Below are positions 1 through 11,175 of a DNA stretch of 64,000 bases, one piece after another. The notes below the pieces were generated by a model that was not told the origin of the DNA, searched no databases, and saw only the letters and a list, made by a program, of their open reading frames with translations. The DNA comes from Mycolicibacterium aurum. GTDB lineage: Bacteria > Actinomycetota > Actinomycetes > Mycobacteriales > Mycobacteriaceae. Both the position numbers and the translations under genes were made by a program. Where the stretch lies: assembly GCF_900637195.1 (NCBI RefSeq), contig NZ_LR134356.1, positions 1,364,001 through 1,428,000 of the forward strand, in the 5' to 3' direction. Every line of letters begins with the position of its first letter. Within the stretch, counting starts at the first letter, position 1.

Positions 1-865
1 GGAGAACTGCGTCGACCGCGCAGAGCACGGCCAGCACCGCGCAGGTCGCGACCGCGAGGCGGCCGTACCCGGTGGCCCACACCGACGTCCCGCTGACCAT
101 CAGGCCGGCAAGGGCTGCCCCGTAGATCACCGCCGCGGAACCCGCCGCGACGCACATCATCTGGACTCGGTTCCGCAGACGGTCGGGCAGCGGCGGGGTG
201 ATCGCGGCAGCGGTCTTGACGCCGATGAGGACCGCGATCGCCACGGTGAACACGATGACGGCGCTGGTGGCGAAGTCGTGGTCGGGACCCTCGCCGGCGT
301 TGCCCGTCACGGGCACGGCGACCAGACCGATGAAGGAGGGGAGCAGAAGAAGGCAGTGCCCGAACCAGCGCAGTGTGAACCGGGATCCGATCGCCACGAT
401 CGCGGCTGCGACAGCGGCCGCGCACCAGCCGCGGGCCGACTCCGATGCGCCCAGCGCATCACCCAGCGCGCCTTCGGTGACAACCTGAATGGCCGGAGCG
501 CCTGCCGAATTGGCGGCATCGACCACCACCATCGTCGCCGCCAGCACGAACCACGCGATCGCCGCGCGCTCCACCCACAGGTGCACCCCGTAGGTTGGCG
601 CATCGATCCGGCCGTCGTCGTCGGGCACGGCCGTCGTGACGATATAGACCACCAGCCCGGCCGTCATCGCCGCGGCAAGCGTGGCGGCGTAGTAGCCGAG
701 GTACTCCGCCATGTTCGTGGCGGTCCCGGGGAAGGGCAGGCCGGCGGCGTCGAACCGGGCATGTCCGGATTCGGCCCCGTACACGGCCACCGCTGTGCCG
801 ACGATGACGGCAGCCGCCGCGAATGTCGGGACAGTCCATGCGCGCCCCGGTGCCGCAATCCTCAT
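1..865 (-). CDS. CopD-like copper resistance / CtaG-type membrane protein, 5' part only
   Basis: The gene starts at the ATG at 865 (GAAGGG ribosome site five bases upstream) and stays open to the window edge, giving 288 codons, so the C-terminus is missing. The product is a multi-span membrane protein with at least six hydrophobic segments. After the third comes GNAGEGPDHDFATSAV, with Gly, His and Asp residues typical of the CopD part of the actinobacterial CopD/CtaG fusion, a proposed inner-membrane copper handler. It is divergent from a DUF5134 gene whose family is often found beside copper genes. The family call rests on recalled similarity. The CtaG half, if present, lies outside the window. 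Confidence 0.6.
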   Translation of the reverse strand, partial: MRIAAPGRAWTVPTFAAAAVIVGTAVAVYGAESGHARFDAAGLPFPGTATNMAEYLGYYAATLAAAMTAGLVVYIVTTAVPDDDGRIDAPTYGVHLWVERAAIAWFVLAATMVVVDAANSAGAPAIQVVTEGALGDALGASESARGWCAAAVAAAIVAIGSRFTLRWFGHCLLLLPSFIGLVAVPVTGNAGEGPDHDFATSAVIVFTVAIAVLIGVKTAAAITPPLPDRLRNRVQMMCVAAGSAAVIYGAALAGLMVSGTSVWATGYGRLAVATCAVLAVLCAVDAVL

Positions 866-910
866 ATCGGCCCTTCACTGAATGCAGGTCGGAGACCGAC
901 CGCCGCAAGT

Positions 911-929
911 CTACGACCGAACGTCGTAG
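911..929. promoter_or_regulatory. inverted repeat between copD-like gene and DUF5134 gene
   Basis: CTACGAC-N5-GTCGTAG is a perfect 7-bp dyad in the 137-bp divergent intergenic region, 45 bp upstream of the copD-like start. Placement and symmetry suggest a repressor operator. The half-site is not the classical mycobacterial CsoR/RicR box, so the regulator is unknown. Confidence 0.4.
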
Positions 930-1002
930 TCGGGAACTTCCGCCCGTGCGGCCCCGACTATAGGACCGTGACCAAGCCTTCGATCGACGCATCCACCCCG
1001 GC

Positions 1003-1671
1003 ATGATCGCAGACCTCACTCTGCGCTGGGTGGTGACGCTGCTGTTCGTCGTCAGTGCCGCCGAATGCCTCATCACGCTCGTCGTGGTGCGCCATCACCG
1101 GGCGGCGGCGATCGGGCACGGCCTTCACCTCCTGATGGCGGTGGCGATGGCGGTGATGGCATGGCCACGCGGGGCGGCCCTGCCGACCACCGGACCCATG
1201 GTGGTATTCCTCGCTGCCACTGCGTGGTTCGTCGCTGTGGCCGCGCTGGTCGCGACCACCGCGGCCGGTCGGCTGGTCAACACCTATCACGCGGTGATGA
1301 TGCTGGCGATGGCATGGATGTATGCGGCAATGAACGGATCGATTCTGCCCGGGCATTCCGTGGCGCATACCGGCGGCGACGGTGCCGCCGGGCAGGCCGG
1401 CCATGCCGGGCACGCCGGACACGGAGGGGGCGGCGGTCCCCAGGCGCCGGCGGCGGACATGGCAGGCTCGCCCGTCGTGTCCGAGCCCGCCTACATCTCC
1501 GCGGTGAACTGGTTCTGGACGGTCGGGTTCGCGGTCGCGGCGCTGTTCTGGGTCTACCGGTACTTCGCGACGCGGAGGGGTGGCTCGATGATGACGCTGG
1601 CGCACTTCGGCACGTTGTGTCAGGCGGCGATGGCGGCAGGGATGGCGATCATGTTCGGGGTGATGCTGTAG
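1003..1671 (+). CDS. DUF5134 membrane protein
   Basis: A 222-aa integral membrane protein with about six hydrophobic helices. A Gly/His-rich loop at roughly residues 110-150 contains repeated GHAGHAGHGG and could bind metal. Both features fit the actinobacterial DUF5134 family. It is divergent from a CopD-like gene and convergent with a zinc-finger protein gene that ends 5 bp away, so a copper-related membrane role is plausible, though no activity is established for the family. The ATG at 1003 is the first start in the frame; no strong ribosome site is seen. Confidence 0.6.
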   Translation: MIADLTLRWVVTLLFVVSAAECLITLVVVRHHRAAAIGHGLHLLMAVAMAVMAWPRGAALPTTGPMVVFLAATAWFVAVAALVATTAAGRLVNTYHAVMMLAMAWMYAAMNGSILPGHSVAHTGGDGAAGQAGHAGHAGHGGGGGPQAPAADMAGSPVVSEPAYISAVNWFWTVGFAVAALFWVYRYFATRRGGSMMTLAHFGTLCQAAMAAGMAIMFGVML

Positions 1672-1675
1672 GCGG

Positions 1676-2380
1676 TCAGGCCGCCGAATTGTCCGGTGCG
1701 CCGAGTTTTCTGCGTCGTCGCTCGCTCAGGGAATCAGTGTGCGGGGCGGCCGACGGGACCGTTGCTCCCGAGCCGATGCCGTCGACGAGCGGTGTCTTGC
1801 GCGATCGTCGCCAGAGCAGGAAAGCCAGCGTCGCGCCCAACACGACCGGTAGGTGCGAGATGACCCTGGCGGCGGTGACATGCCCGTTGATCGAGTCGAC
1901 CGCCACGTAGTACATCAACGCGAGCGCGTACATCCCTGCCGCGCATGCGATGCCGGGCGCGAACACCGGCCGCACCGCGGCGGCGATCAACGTCACGCCC
2001 AGCGCTGCAGACCAGGCCGTCGATTCGTTGAGCAGATGGGTGCCGCCGGCTACGCCGTGATGCGTCGAGACCAGTCCGAAGTCGACGCCGAGAGCCTGGA
2101 CGAGGGCCAGGCACAGCTGGACCACACCGAGGGCTCCCAACGCGTAGCGCAAGCCACCGTGCACACCCGGGTGTGGTGGCGGAGGGGCGGGGACGGCCGG
2201 ACCTCCGGCACCGGTGCCCGCCAGTGTCTCCAGCATGCGCGACTGCTGCCGGGCGACCCGGTACCACTCGGTGCACAACCGGCAGGCGGCGAGATGTTCG
2301 TCGACGCGCGCTGACGGCACCGGCTCACGTTCGCCGTCCATCCGCGCCGAGAGCGCCTCACGCGCGACCTCGCAGTCCAT
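1676..2380 (-). CDS. zf-HC2 anti-sigma-like membrane protein
   Basis: A protein of about 234 aa. The N-terminus has the zinc-binding anti-sigma pattern MDCEVAREALSARMDGE followed by HLAACRLC (His-x3-Cys-x2-Cys). The rest is a membrane domain of about five hydrophobic segments ending in a basic tail. It resembles the M. tuberculosis Rv0093c type. I take the ATG at 2380 rather than the longer frame because a GGAGG site lies nine bases upstream and the zinc motif begins there. No sigma gene is adjacent, so the partner is unknown. The DUF5134 gene converges from the other side. Confidence 0.6.
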   Translation of the reverse strand: MDCEVAREALSARMDGEREPVPSARVDEHLAACRLCTEWYRVARQQSRMLETLAGTGAGGPAVPAPPPPHPGVHGGLRYALGALGVVQLCLALVQALGVDFGLVSTHHGVAGGTHLLNESTAWSAALGVTLIAAAVRPVFAPGIACAAGMYALALMYYVAVDSINGHVTAARVISHLPVVLGATLAFLLWRRSRKTPLVDGIGSGATVPSAAPHTDSLSERRRRKLGAPDNSAA

Positions 2381-2533
2381 GCCAAGCATCCTCCCGTATG
2401 TCGGCCGCGGCGTCGACGTCGCGGCGGCTGCGCGCGTACGGTCATTCAGTCGTTCCGGACCTGCGCCGAGTTCCCGCAGGTCCGATGCGGGACGATTGAT
2501 ACCGCGGTGCACCTCGTGTGCGTGATGCGACCT

Positions 2534-3286
2534 TCAGCGCTGGCAGGTGGGGCACCAGTAGGTGACCCGTTCGCCCGATTTGTCGGTCTCGACGGGCGTG
2601 CCGCAGCGGCGGCACGGCGAGCCGGCCCTGCCGTACACCCAGACATCCTGGCCGGGCCGGGTGTTTCCGGTGGTAGTGCGGTTGATGCGGGTTCGGTTGG
2701 CCCACAACATCTGCTGGGTGCGAGTGGCCAGCCGCAACGGGTCGGCCACTTCGCCGACGGGGGTGCCGGGCCGCAGCCCGAACACGAAGCACAGCTCGTT
2801 GGCGAAGACGTTGCCGACGCCGGCCATCACCCGCTGATCCAGCAGTGTCTCCGCCAGCGGGCGTTCGGGATCGGCAACCAGGTTGGTCGCGGCGATCTCG
2901 GCGGACCAGTCCTCGCCGAGCAGGTCCGGCCCCAGATGGGCGACGGCGTCCATGTCGGTGGCCCGGTCCAGGATCTCCAGCACGCCCAGGTCGACACCGG
3001 ACGCCCGGGACTCGGCCGTCTCCAGCACGATCCGGATCTTGTACGCCGGCGCCCGTACCCGGCCGATGATCCACGCCCCGTCCATCTTCAGATGCGAATG
3101 AATGCTGGCCTGTCCCACCCTGATGAACAGGTGCTTGCCGCGGCTGAGCACTTCATCGACCACCTGACCGCTGAGATCCACCGCGGCGTAGCGGGGGACG
3201 CGGACGTCGCAGCGGGTCAGCTCGCGACCCTGCAGTGCCTCTCGCAGCTTGACCGCAGCGCGGTAGACGGTGTCACCTTCGGGCAT
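2534..3286 (-). CDS. nei2: Fpg/Nei-family DNA glycosylase (endonuclease VIII 2)
   Basis: A 250-aa base-excision repair glycosylase/AP lyase. It begins [14 protein letters not shown], giving the catalytic Pro2 and Glu3 after Met removal. An H2TH region lies near residues 130-180, and a C-terminal zinc finger (CRRCGT...YWCPTCQ) has all four Cys. Length matches Rv3297-type Nei2, which removes oxidised pyrimidines. Its ATG overlaps the lhr stop by one base (TGATG), so the two are probably translationally coupled, as in M. tuberculosis. Confidence 0.9.
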   Translation of the reverse strand: MPEGDTVYRAAVKLREALQGRELTRCDVRVPRYAAVDLSGQVVDEVLSRGKHLFIRVGQASIHSHLKMDGAWIIGRVRAPAYKIRIVLETAESRASGVDLGVLEILDRATDMDAVAHLGPDLLGEDWSAEIAATNLVADPERPLAETLLDQRVMAGVGNVFANELCFVFGLRPGTPVGEVADPLRLATRTQQMLWANRTRINRTTTGNTRPGQDVWVYGRAGSPCRRCGTPVETDKSGERVTYWCPTCQR

Positions 3287-6200
3287 CAGCGCAGCCGCAA
3301 CCCGCGAGGTGTCCGGGAGAAGCCGGCCGACGTCAACGCCTCGGCGATCAGGGAATCTCGCGACTCCAGCACCGGAACTCCGTCGATGCGCTCCACCAAC
3401 AACGCCGGAACCCGTTGCCGCGTCACCAGTTCCGCGAGGACGGCGGCCGCAGCGTTGTGCGTCTCGGGATCGGTGGCGAAACTGAGCAGTGAGCGGCCGC
3501 CTCGCTCGACGAACCAGGTCAGCTCGCCGTCGACGAGGACCACCAGCGCCCCGGCTTTGCGGCCGGGACGGTGCGCGGTGTCGCCGTCACCGCCGCGGGT
3601 GGGCCACGGCAGTGCCGCGCCGAACGGGTTGGCGGGGTCGGTCGCCGCCAGCGCGATGGCGTGCAGGGTTTGTTTCTTGTCGTCGATGCTGTCGGCGTGG
3701 CTGCGGAGCCTGTCGACGGTGCTCGCCGTCGCGAACTGGGCCCCGCCCAGCGATTCCACGAAATAGCCACGCTGGCAGCGGCCCGCGTCCTCCATGGTGG
3801 TCAGCACCTTGTACATCGAGGCGAAGCCGCCGGGAATGTTCTCGGTGGCCACCGCCCCCTTGGTCAGTACGCCGTGCCGGGCCAGCAGCTGATCGGCTTG
3901 GTAGTGCGCCCGCACCGTGGTGTCCACCTCGGCGGTCGGCAGCGCCGACCATCGCCCGGCCACGGTGGGATCGGAGTCGCGGTGCGCGCCGAGACTCGAC
4001 GAGCTCAGGCTGTAGCGGCTCAGCCGCGGCGCGCGACGGTGCCGGTGTGACGGCGTGGCGGTGCGCTTCTGACCCGCGCGTTTGGTTCCCGTGATCAGCG
4101 CCCGCACCGGGGCGAATGTGTCACCGCCGACATGGCCGGCCCAGATCAATTGCCAGAGAGCCTCTTTGAGTGACTCCGCGGAGACGCCGTCGACCGACAG
4201 CTGTCGGAAGAAGTACGCCCCGCCCCCGGCCAGTGCTGCCAGGATCGCATGGTGGACGTCGGTGAGGTCGAGCTCGCCTGCCGGCGCCAACGACAGGGGT
4301 GCGGTGTCGGCGGGATGAAACGCCACCCACCCGTCGGCTGAGGACAGTGCCCCGGCGCCCGACCACAGCACCTCTCCCGAGGCCAGCAATTCGTCGAGCA
4401 TGCCGGGCTGGTAGTCGCGGACCCGCTGGCCGAACACCAGCGGTTCGACCGCCGACGCCGGCATCGGCACCCCGGCAAGCTGATCGATCACCGCGGCCAG
4501 ACCGTCCACACCGGACGTGACGTCGGTGCCCAACATCTGCCAGGCGGGCAGGAAACGGCCGAACGCCGCGGTGCTGACCGGTTCGATCTGGGCGCGCAGC
4601 GCGGCCAGCGAGCGTCGGCGCAGAATGCGCAATACCTCAGCTTCGCACCACTGGTCGACCCCGGCAGTGTCCGTCGGCACGTCGGTGAACTCACCGCGGA
4701 CCAGCTTGCCGTCGGCGGCGAGCCGGCCCAGCACATCGGCGGCCACCCGCAGACCGAGGCCGAAGCGCGTGGCCGCGTCGGCGGTGGTGAACGGCCCCCG
4801 GGTACGGGCGTATCGGGACAGCAACTCGCCGAGCGGGTCGACGACGGGTTCGAGGAACGCCATCGGCACGCCGACGGGGACCGCCACGCCGACGCCGTCG
4901 CGCAGTCGCCCGATGTCCTCGACGGCCACCCACCACGTCTGCCCGGCGAACGACACGGTGAGCACGCGCTTGGCGGTCAGCAGACCTTCCAGCCAGCCGC
5001 CGATCTCGGTGTGTACGCACCGCTCGGCGATCTCGTCGGTGGTCAGCGGCCCGAGCAGCCGCAGCAGATCCGCCACACCCTCGGCGTCGCGCACCGCGCG
5101 TTCCTCCGTCAGGTGCTGCAACTGGCGTGTGGTGGTGGCGATGACGTCGGCGTCGAGAAGCTCACGCAGCTCGACCCGTCCCAGCAGCTCGGCCAGCAGC
5201 GTCGGGTCCAGAGCCAGTGCCGCAGCCCGACGTTCGGCCAGCGGGCTGTCGCCTTCGTACATGAAGGCGCCGACGTAGCCGAACAGCAGCGACGCCGCGA
5301 ACGGCGACGGTGTGGGTGTCTCGACCTCCAGGAGCCGCACCCGGCGCTGCGCGATCCGGCCCATCAGCGCGGTCAGCGTCGGCACGTCGTAGACGTCCTG
5401 CAGGCACTCCCGCACGGCCTCCAGCACGATCGGGAAGTCGGGATAGTTGCGCGCGACGTCGAGCAGCTGCGCCGCCCGCTGCCGTTGGTGCCACAGCGGT
5501 GAGCGCTTGCCGGGGTGGCGACGCGGCAGCAGCAGCGCCCGCGCCGCGCACTCGCGGAACCGGGAGGCGAACAACGCCGACGAGCTGACCTCGGCGGTGA
5601 CCAGCGGTTCGATCTCGTCGGGCTCGAAGACGAAGATGTCGGCGCCGGGGGCGGTGTCGTCGGTGTCGGGGAGTCGGACGATGATGCCGTCGTCGGAGGC
5701 GGTCGGCTTCTCGTCGATGCCGTACCGCTCGTAGAGCCGCTTGCCGACGGCCAGCGCCAGCGGGCCGTGCACCCGAAGGCCGTAGGGCGAGTGCAGGATG
5801 ATGCGCCAGTCGCCCAACTCGTCGCGGAACCGCTCCACCACCAGCGTGGTGTCCGAGGGCACCGCCGTGGTGGCGGTGCGCTGCTCGTCGATCAGCTGCC
5901 ACAGGTTGTCGGTGGCGTACGCATCGAAACCGACTTCCTGACAGCGTAATTCGAACTTCTCGCGATCCAGGCGGGCCAGCTCACCGTTGAACGCACCGAT
6001 GGCCGCCCCCAACTCGGCGGGCCGCCCGACGCCGTCGCCACGCCAGAACGGCAGCCGCGCGGGCTCACCGGGTGCCGGGACGACCAGTACCCGGTCATGG
6101 GTGATCTCGGTGATCCGCCAGCTCGTCGCGCCGAGTGAGATGACGTCACCGGGGCGCGACTCGTACACCATCTCCTCGTCGAGTTCGCCGACGCGCGAGG

Positions 6201-7830
6201 GCTTCTCCGAATCCGCACTGGAGGCCAGGAACACGGTGAACATGCCGCGGTCGGGGATCGCGCCGCCGGAGGTGACGGCCAGCCGCTGTGCGCCGGGCCG
6301 CGAGGTCAGCGTCCCGGTGTCGCGGTCGTAGACGATGCGCGGCCGCAGTTCAGCGAACTCGGTCGACGGGTACTTGCCGGACAGCAGATCAAGGGTGGCC
6401 TCGTAGGCGCTGCGCGGCAGCGTCGCGAACGGTGCGCTGCGCCGCACCACGTCGAACCAGGTCTCGGCGTTGATCGGCTCCAGCGCGCAGGCCGCCACCG
6501 TGTGCTGGGCCAGCACGTCGAGGGGATTGGCCGGTACCCGCATGGTCTCGATCTGTCCGGCCAGCATGCGCTGCACGCTGACCGCACATCCGATCAGGTC
6601 GGTGCGGTGCTTGGGGAACAGCACCCCCTGGCTGATCTCGCCGACCTGGTGGCCCGCGCGGCCGACGCGCTGCAGACCGCTGGCCACCGACGGCGGCGTC
6701 TCGACCTGGATCACCAGATCGACCGACCCCATGTCGATGCCCAGCTCGAGGCTCGACGTCGCGACCACCGCTTTCAGGCGTCCGCTCTTCAGCGCGTCTT
6801 CGACGTCGGCGCGGGCCTCCTTGCTGACCGAACCGTGGTGAGCCCGCGCCAGAAGTGGCTCAGCGCCGTAGGTTTGGCCGCTGCCCATGAGATGGGCGGG
6901 GGCGCCCCCGGCCACCCCGGGATTGGGTCCGCCGAGCTCCACTCCCATGCGTTCAGCGTGAATCTCGTTGAGCCGGGCGGTCAACCGCTCGGCCAGCCGT
7001 CGTGAGTTGGTGAACACGATCGACGAGTTGTGCGCCTCGATCAGGTCGACGATGCGTTCCTCGACGTCGGGCCAGATCGAGTTGCCTTCCATGTTGGCCA
7101 TGTCAGGCACGGGCACCTGCACGCTCAGATCGAACGTCTTGGCCGCGGGCGGCGCGACGATGGTGGTGGGCGCGGCGCCGGACAGGAACCGTGCCACCTC
7201 CTCGGGCGGACGCACCGTGGCCGACAGGCCGATTCGCTGCGCGGGCTTGTCCAGCATCGCGTCGAGCCGCTCCAGCGACACCGCCAGGTGCGCGCCGCGC
7301 TTTGTTCCCGCGACGGCGTGGACCTCGTCGACGATCACCGTCTCGACGTCGGCGAGGGTTTCACGTGCCGCCGACGTCAGCATCAGAAAGAGCGATTCGG
7401 GGGTGGTGATCAGAATGTCGGGCGGTTTGGCGATGAGCTCTCGGCGCTTGCTCGCGGTGGTGTCGCCCGACCGCACGCCGACGCTGATCGCCGGCGCGGG
7501 CTGGCCGGTGCGCTCGGCAATGCGCGAGATACCCGTCAGCGGGGTGCGCAGGTTGCGCTCGACGTCGACGGCCAACGCCTTGAGCGGGGAGACGTAGAGC
7601 ACGCGGGTACCCCGCTTGCCCTCGGGTGCGCGGGCCAGACCGTCGATCGCCCACAGGAACGCTGCAAGGGTCTTACCCGACCCCGTCGGGGCGATGACCA
7701 GCGTGTTGTCCCCGTCGGCGATGGCGTTCCAGGCCTCGGCCTGCGCCGGTGTCGGCTGCACGAACGTGCCCGCGAACCACTCGCGCGTCAACGCGCTGAA
7801 GCGGGACAGCGGATCGGTCTTCGCGGGCAT
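3286..7830 (-). CDS. lhr: Lhr-type ATP-dependent helicase
   Basis: A 1514-aa superfamily 2 helicase, the size of mycobacterial Lhr (3'-5' translocation, RNA:DNA unwinding, DNA-damage induced). Visible motifs are Walker A APTGSGKT at residues 47-54, motif II DEVH near residue 170, the SAT motif (GLSATVRPP), and motif VI-like QRVGRAGHQ. The long C-terminal half contains the winged-helix and Lhr-specific domains. The frame stays open to 8469, but [19 protein letters not shown] at 7830 matches the family N-terminus. It overlaps nei2 by one base and is divergent from the LuxR-type gene. Confidence 0.93.
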   Translation of the reverse strand: MPAKTDPLSRFSALTREWFAGTFVQPTPAQAEAWNAIADGDNTLVIAPTGSGKTLAAFLWAIDGLARAPEGKRGTRVLYVSPLKALAVDVERNLRTPLTGISRIAERTGQPAPAISVGVRSGDTTASKRRELIAKPPDILITTPESLFLMLTSAARETLADVETVIVDEVHAVAGTKRGAHLAVSLERLDAMLDKPAQRIGLSATVRPPEEVARFLSGAAPTTIVAPPAAKTFDLSVQVPVPDMANMEGNSIWPDVEERIVDLIEAHNSSIVFTNSRRLAERLTARLNEIHAERMGVELGGPNPGVAGGAPAHLMGSGQTYGAEPLLARAHHGSVSKEARADVEDALKSGRLKAVVATSSLELGIDMGSVDLVIQVETPPSVASGLQRVGRAGHQVGEISQGVLFPKHRTDLIGCAVSVQRMLAGQIETMRVPANPLDVLAQHTVAACALEPINAETWFDVVRRSAPFATLPRSAYEATLDLLSGKYPSTEFAELRPRIVYDRDTGTLTSRPGAQRLAVTSGGAIPDRGMFTVFLASSADSEKPSRVGELDEEMVYESRPGDVISLGATSWRITEITHDRVLVVPAPGEPARLPFWRGDGVGRPAELGAAIGAFNGELARLDREKFELRCQEVGFDAYATDNLWQLIDEQRTATTAVPSDTTLVVERFRDELGDWRIILHSPYGLRVHGPLALAVGKRLYERYGIDEKPTASDDGIIVRLPDTDDTAPGADIFVFEPDEIEPLVTAEVSSSALFASRFRECAARALLLPRRHPGKRSPLWHQRQRAAQLLDVARNYPDFPIVLEAVRECLQDVYDVPTLTALMGRIAQRRVRLLEVETPTPSPFAASLLFGYVGAFMYEGDSPLAERRAAALALDPTLLAELLGRVELRELLDADVIATTTRQLQHLTEERAVRDAEGVADLLRLLGPLTTDEIAERCVHTEIGGWLEGLLTAKRVLTVSFAGQTWWVAVEDIGRLRDGVGVAVPVGVPMAFLEPVVDPLGELLSRYARTRGPFTTADAATRFGLGLRVAADVLGRLAADGKLVRGEFTDVPTDTAGVDQWCEAEVLRILRRRSLAALRAQIEPVSTAAFGRFLPAWQMLGTDVTSGVDGLAAVIDQLAGVPMPASAVEPLVFGQRVRDYQPGMLDELLASGEVLWSGAGALSSADGWVAFHPADTAPLSLAPAGELDLTDVHHAILAALAGGGAYFFRQLSVDGVSAESLKEALWQLIWAGHVGGDTFAPVRALITGTKRAGQKRTATPSHRHRRAPRLSRYSLSSSSLGAHRDSDPTVAGRWSALPTAEVDTTVRAHYQADQLLARHGVLTKGAVATENIPGGFASMYKVLTTMEDAGRCQRGYFVESLGGAQFATASTVDRLRSHADSIDDKKQTLHAIALAATDPANPFGAALPWPTRGGDGDTAHRPGRKAGALVVLVDGELTWFVERGGRSLLSFATDPETHNAAAAVLAELVTRQRVPALLVERIDGVPVLESRDSLIAEALTSAGFSRTPRGLRLR

Positions 7831-7895
7831 CTGTCCATGGTGCCCCCGCACCCCGACAAATCCGCGCGGGGGCGGCCGGCCAGGTATTTGTCGCG

Positions 7896-10142
7896 ATGGT
7901 CGAAACGAATATCTGCGCCGCGGACCGGGCCTACGATCTTGACGTGGTGGCGGGGGACTGGCGGCCGACAATTCCGGCCGCCACGATGGGTCGGCCGAGG
8001 ATCGCCGACCGCGTCGTCCCGCGCCCCGACCTCCTGCGCCGGATGTTGGCAGCCGAGGGTGGCGACCTCGTCGTGATCTCCGCGCCGGCCGGATACGGCA
8101 AGACCACGGCCGCCGCCCAATGGGACTGCGACGACGACCGCCCGTTCGCGTGGGTCCGCATCGATCACCTCGACAACGACCCTGTGCACCTGCTTCTGCA
8201 CGTCGCGACGGCAGTGGTGCAGCTCCGCGGCGTCGACGGCGATCTACTGCGCTACCTCGCGGGACCGGGTCGCGCGCCCCTGACCCATCTGCTGCCCGCG
8301 GTGGCCCAGTTGCTCGACGAGTGCGGGCCGCTGATTCTTGTTCTCGACGACGTCCACAAGCTCTCCGCGCCGGAGGCGGTCGGCGCGCTGGACACCTTGC
8401 TGGATGCGGCACCGATGACGACCACGCCGGTCCTGCTGGGCAGGTTCGTGCTGCCGCTGGTGTTGGCAAGGCGCCGGCTCGTGGGCAACGTCGTCGAACT
8501 CGGCGCCGACGCCCTTCGGTTCTCCGCCGAAGAGGCCGTGGCCGCTTTGGAACTGATCAGCGGACCCCGCGACGACACGACACGCACAGCCGTCATCGAC
8601 CTCTGTGAGGGCTGGCCGGCGGGGGTGATTCTGACCGCGATGGCGCTGAGGGACGGCACCCCCCTTGAGTCCCTCACGGGCCGTAACGATCTCGTCGTGG
8701 AATACGTCGTCGAAGAGGTCATCGACCGCCTCGACCGTGACACCGCGACCTTCCTGGTCGAGTCGGCGGTGCTCGACCGCTTCACCACAGAACAATTGGA
8801 CGCGGTTCTCGAACGCCGGGATTCCGCGTGCATGCTGGAGCGACTGGCGGTCTCGGGTAACCCGTTCCTGGTTTCGCTTGACCAGCAACGGCTTTGGTTC
8901 CGCTACCACCACCTGTTCGGTGATGTCCTCCGAGGACGTCTTCGTGCGAACACGCCTGAGCGATTTCGGGAGTTGGCCTGCCGGGCAGCGGATCTGCTGG
9001 AACGCGATGGAGATGTAGACGGGTCGCTGCGCCTCGCGATCGAAGCCGGGGACCGGGCTCGCGCGGCCGCGCTGGTGGGCAGGGATGCCGTGCGGCTGGG
9101 CTTCGACGGTCGTGCGGGCGTACTCGGCCGCCGGCTGGACATGCTCGATGCGAGAACGTTCGCCGAATACCCCGACGCCGCCGTCGCGCGGGCGTGGTTC
9201 GGCGTCACCACTGCCGACGGGGAACTCATCCAGCGTTCGTTGGTGCTCGCGTTGCGCAGCGATCAAGGTCAGGCGTTGTCGGACGGCACGCCGTCCGTGG
9301 CGGTCGCCGTGGCTCTGATCAGTTCGCTCATCGGGGCGGGCGGGGTGAACGAGGTGGTCCGCCATGCCGACGTGGTGCGCGCCGCCGGCGACCATCTCAT
9401 CAATCCATGGTGGGGCGCCGCCACCGTGATGAAAGGTTCGGCCGAGGCGATGCGTGGCCAGGCAGGCCGCGCACGGTCCCTCCTGGAGTCCGCCCTGCCG
9501 GTCACCGAGAATCTGCCCGGCTTCCACGCCGCGGCGCTGGCCCACCTCGCGCTGCTCGACCTGGCCGCAGGCGACGACGAGGGAGCTGTCCAGCGCAGCG
9601 ACGCCGCTCGCATCATCGTCGACAAGTACGACCTGTGTGACGTCGTCCCCATGATCGTGGTCTACGCGACCAACTCGGTGATGTCGGCGCGGATCGGCGA
9701 CGTGTCCGCGGCTCGGGAGTCGGCGGGTACCACCGAGATACTGCTCGAACAGCTCGGGCATCTGTCGGCGCGGACAGCGCTGCTGGGGCACGGCCTTCTG
9801 GCATGGACGGCGGCCGTCATCGAGGACCCGGTGCTGCTCGGCAGACATCTCGCCGCAGCAGAACGCGCGTGTCACCGCGAGCCGGATGCCGTGGCGCTGA
9901 TACAGCGCGTCGATCGTGTCAAGGCGATGGCCGTGGGCGGTACGCGGCCGCTGACGGCAGCCGAACTGCGGTTGTTGCCGTATCTGGCGACCCACCTGTC
10001 GCTGCTCGCCATCTCCGAGGAACTGGTGATCGGCCGCGAGACCGCAAAGAGCCAGGCGACGTCGATCTACCGAAAGTTGGGGGTCTCCTCGCGCGCGGAG
10101 GCCGTCGCCGAGGCGAAGCGGGTCGGCCTCATCTCGGAATGA
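7896..10142 (+). CDS. MalT/LAL-type LuxR family transcriptional regulator
   Basis: A 748-aa large ATP-dependent regulator. Walker A is APAGYGKTT at residues 63-71 and a Walker B-like LILVLDDVH lies near residue 150. An alpha-helical TPR-like middle follows, with a LuxR helix-turn-helix at about residues 690-745 (LTAAELRLLPYLATHLS...ETAKSQATSIYRKLGV). Proteins of this type bind a ligand and ATP before activating transcription. It converges on the Dyp-peroxidase operon with a 7-bp gap. Its own target is unknown; the neighbouring operon is a candidate by position only. Confidence 0.8.
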   Translation: MVETNICAADRAYDLDVVAGDWRPTIPAATMGRPRIADRVVPRPDLLRRMLAAEGGDLVVISAPAGYGKTTAAAQWDCDDDRPFAWVRIDHLDNDPVHLLLHVATAVVQLRGVDGDLLRYLAGPGRAPLTHLLPAVAQLLDECGPLILVLDDVHKLSAPEAVGALDTLLDAAPMTTTPVLLGRFVLPLVLARRRLVGNVVELGADALRFSAEEAVAALELISGPRDDTTRTAVIDLCEGWPAGVILTAMALRDGTPLESLTGRNDLVVEYVVEEVIDRLDRDTATFLVESAVLDRFTTEQLDAVLERRDSACMLERLAVSGNPFLVSLDQQRLWFRYHHLFGDVLRGRLRANTPERFRELACRAADLLERDGDVDGSLRLAIEAGDRARAAALVGRDAVRLGFDGRAGVLGRRLDMLDARTFAEYPDAAVARAWFGVTTADGELIQRSLVLALRSDQGQALSDGTPSVAVAVALISSLIGAGGVNEVVRHADVVRAAGDHLINPWWGAATVMKGSAEAMRGQAGRARSLLESALPVTENLPGFHAAALAHLALLDLAAGDDEGAVQRSDAARIIVDKYDLCDVVPMIVVYATNSVMSARIGDVSAARESAGTTEILLEQLGHLSARTALLGHGLLAWTAAVIEDPVLLGRHLAAAERACHREPDAVALIQRVDRVKAMAVGGTRPLTAAELRLLPYLATHLSLLAISEELVIGRETAKSQATSIYRKLGVSSRAEAVAEAKRVGLISE

Positions 10143-10149
10143 GTTCCGG

Positions 10150-11166
10150 TCAGCACAACGGCATCGTCGCCACGTTCCGCCAGAGGTTTCGCAGACTGGC
10201 GGTGGCACCGAACAGCGTTGTGAAATGCGTGGAGTCGATCAGGACGATATCGCCGGCCCGGTCCCCGGACGCCGGCATCCAGATCACCGCATTGAATTCG
10301 GCGTTGCCGGCGGCGGTGAACGGGTGCGGACGACGCGGATCCACCAGTTGACGGCCGAGCACACGCAGGGAAGCGCCCTCCGGTGCGGTCAGTTCGTAAT
10401 GAGGCAGATGCTGGTGGAAGCTCAAGTTCACGACGTCGTTCAGCAGTCCGAGCTCGTCGAAGTCTCGAAAGCTGCTCAGTGCGACAGGTTCTCGAGTTCC
10501 ATCCACCACGGCCGGCCGTAGCCCCCAGATGTTGTGCACAGGCACACCCAGTGCGCGCATCAGGGACCGGGTGTACCGGGTGAAGCGTTGCTGCCGGGGC
10601 ACCAGTCGGTCACCGTGGTGCTCGTATTCGAGCTGGCGTTGGGCGAGGTCCTCGGTGAATCCGACGTCGTGGTGCGGGGCGAGCAGCAGGCAGGTGCCCG
10701 GGGTGCGCAGCCATTCGCGGATCGCCTCGACCTCGTCGCGGGTGGCCTCCAGACCGCAGGTCAGGTGATCGAGCCCGAAAACCATCAACGTGTCGGTGTC
10801 GGCCAGGATTCGGTCGTCGATCGGCTGCTGGTAGCCGGCTTGATCGACGTGCTGGAACACCGCCACCGGATGACCGGTGAGCTCCCCGACGAGGTCCTGG
10901 AAGTCCAGCGTGGAGCGGTGGAAGAGTTCGAGGGTGCCGGCGATACCCTGCAGGAACCGGGTCGCGTCGTAGTCCGGGGTCTCGTACGCGGGGTAGGCGA
11001 CGTTGCGCACCTCGGTGATGGTCGAGAACCGGTTGCTCATAGCCGCCGGATCTCGTTGTGCCTCGCAGGGATAACTCCACGTCCAGTAGATGCTGACGCG
11101 TCGCCGTCCGTCACGGATCCTGGGAAGGTGACTCTGGTTGTAGGTGCGGGCCTGCTGGATGGGCAT
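10150..11166 (-). CDS. uncharacterised protein of the Dyp-peroxidase operon
   Basis: A 338-aa soluble protein I do not recognise. It has no signal peptide or membrane segment, a Tyr/Trp-rich N-terminus, several His-rich segments (LLLAPHHDVGF, FHQHLPHYEL) and a C-terminus with VLIDSTHFTTLFG. The middle (DTDTLMVFGLDHL...IREWLRTPGT) recalls a ThuA/glutamine-amidotransferase-like fold, but I cannot confirm that. It starts nine bases after the dyp stop with GAGGAG six bases before the ATG, so it is the last gene of the dyp operon and probably works with the peroxidase. Confidence 0.6.
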   Translation of the reverse strand: MPIQQARTYNQSHLPRIRDGRRRVSIYWTWSYPCEAQRDPAAMSNRFSTITEVRNVAYPAYETPDYDATRFLQGIAGTLELFHRSTLDFQDLVGELTGHPVAVFQHVDQAGYQQPIDDRILADTDTLMVFGLDHLTCGLEATRDEVEAIREWLRTPGTCLLLAPHHDVGFTEDLAQRQLEYEHHGDRLVPRQQRFTRYTRSLMRALGVPVHNIWGLRPAVVDGTREPVALSSFRDFDELGLLNDVVNLSFHQHLPHYELTAPEGASLRVLGRQLVDPRRPHPFTAAGNAEFNAVIWMPASGDRAGDIVLIDSTHFTTLFGATASLRNLWRNVATMPLC

Positions 11167-11175
11167 CGGCGCTCC

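Noticed and set aside
7831..8469. 213-codon upstream extension of lhr
   Set aside because: Pro/Arg-rich, opposite to the LuxR-type gene's Walker region. The family start at 7830 gives the expected Lhr length.
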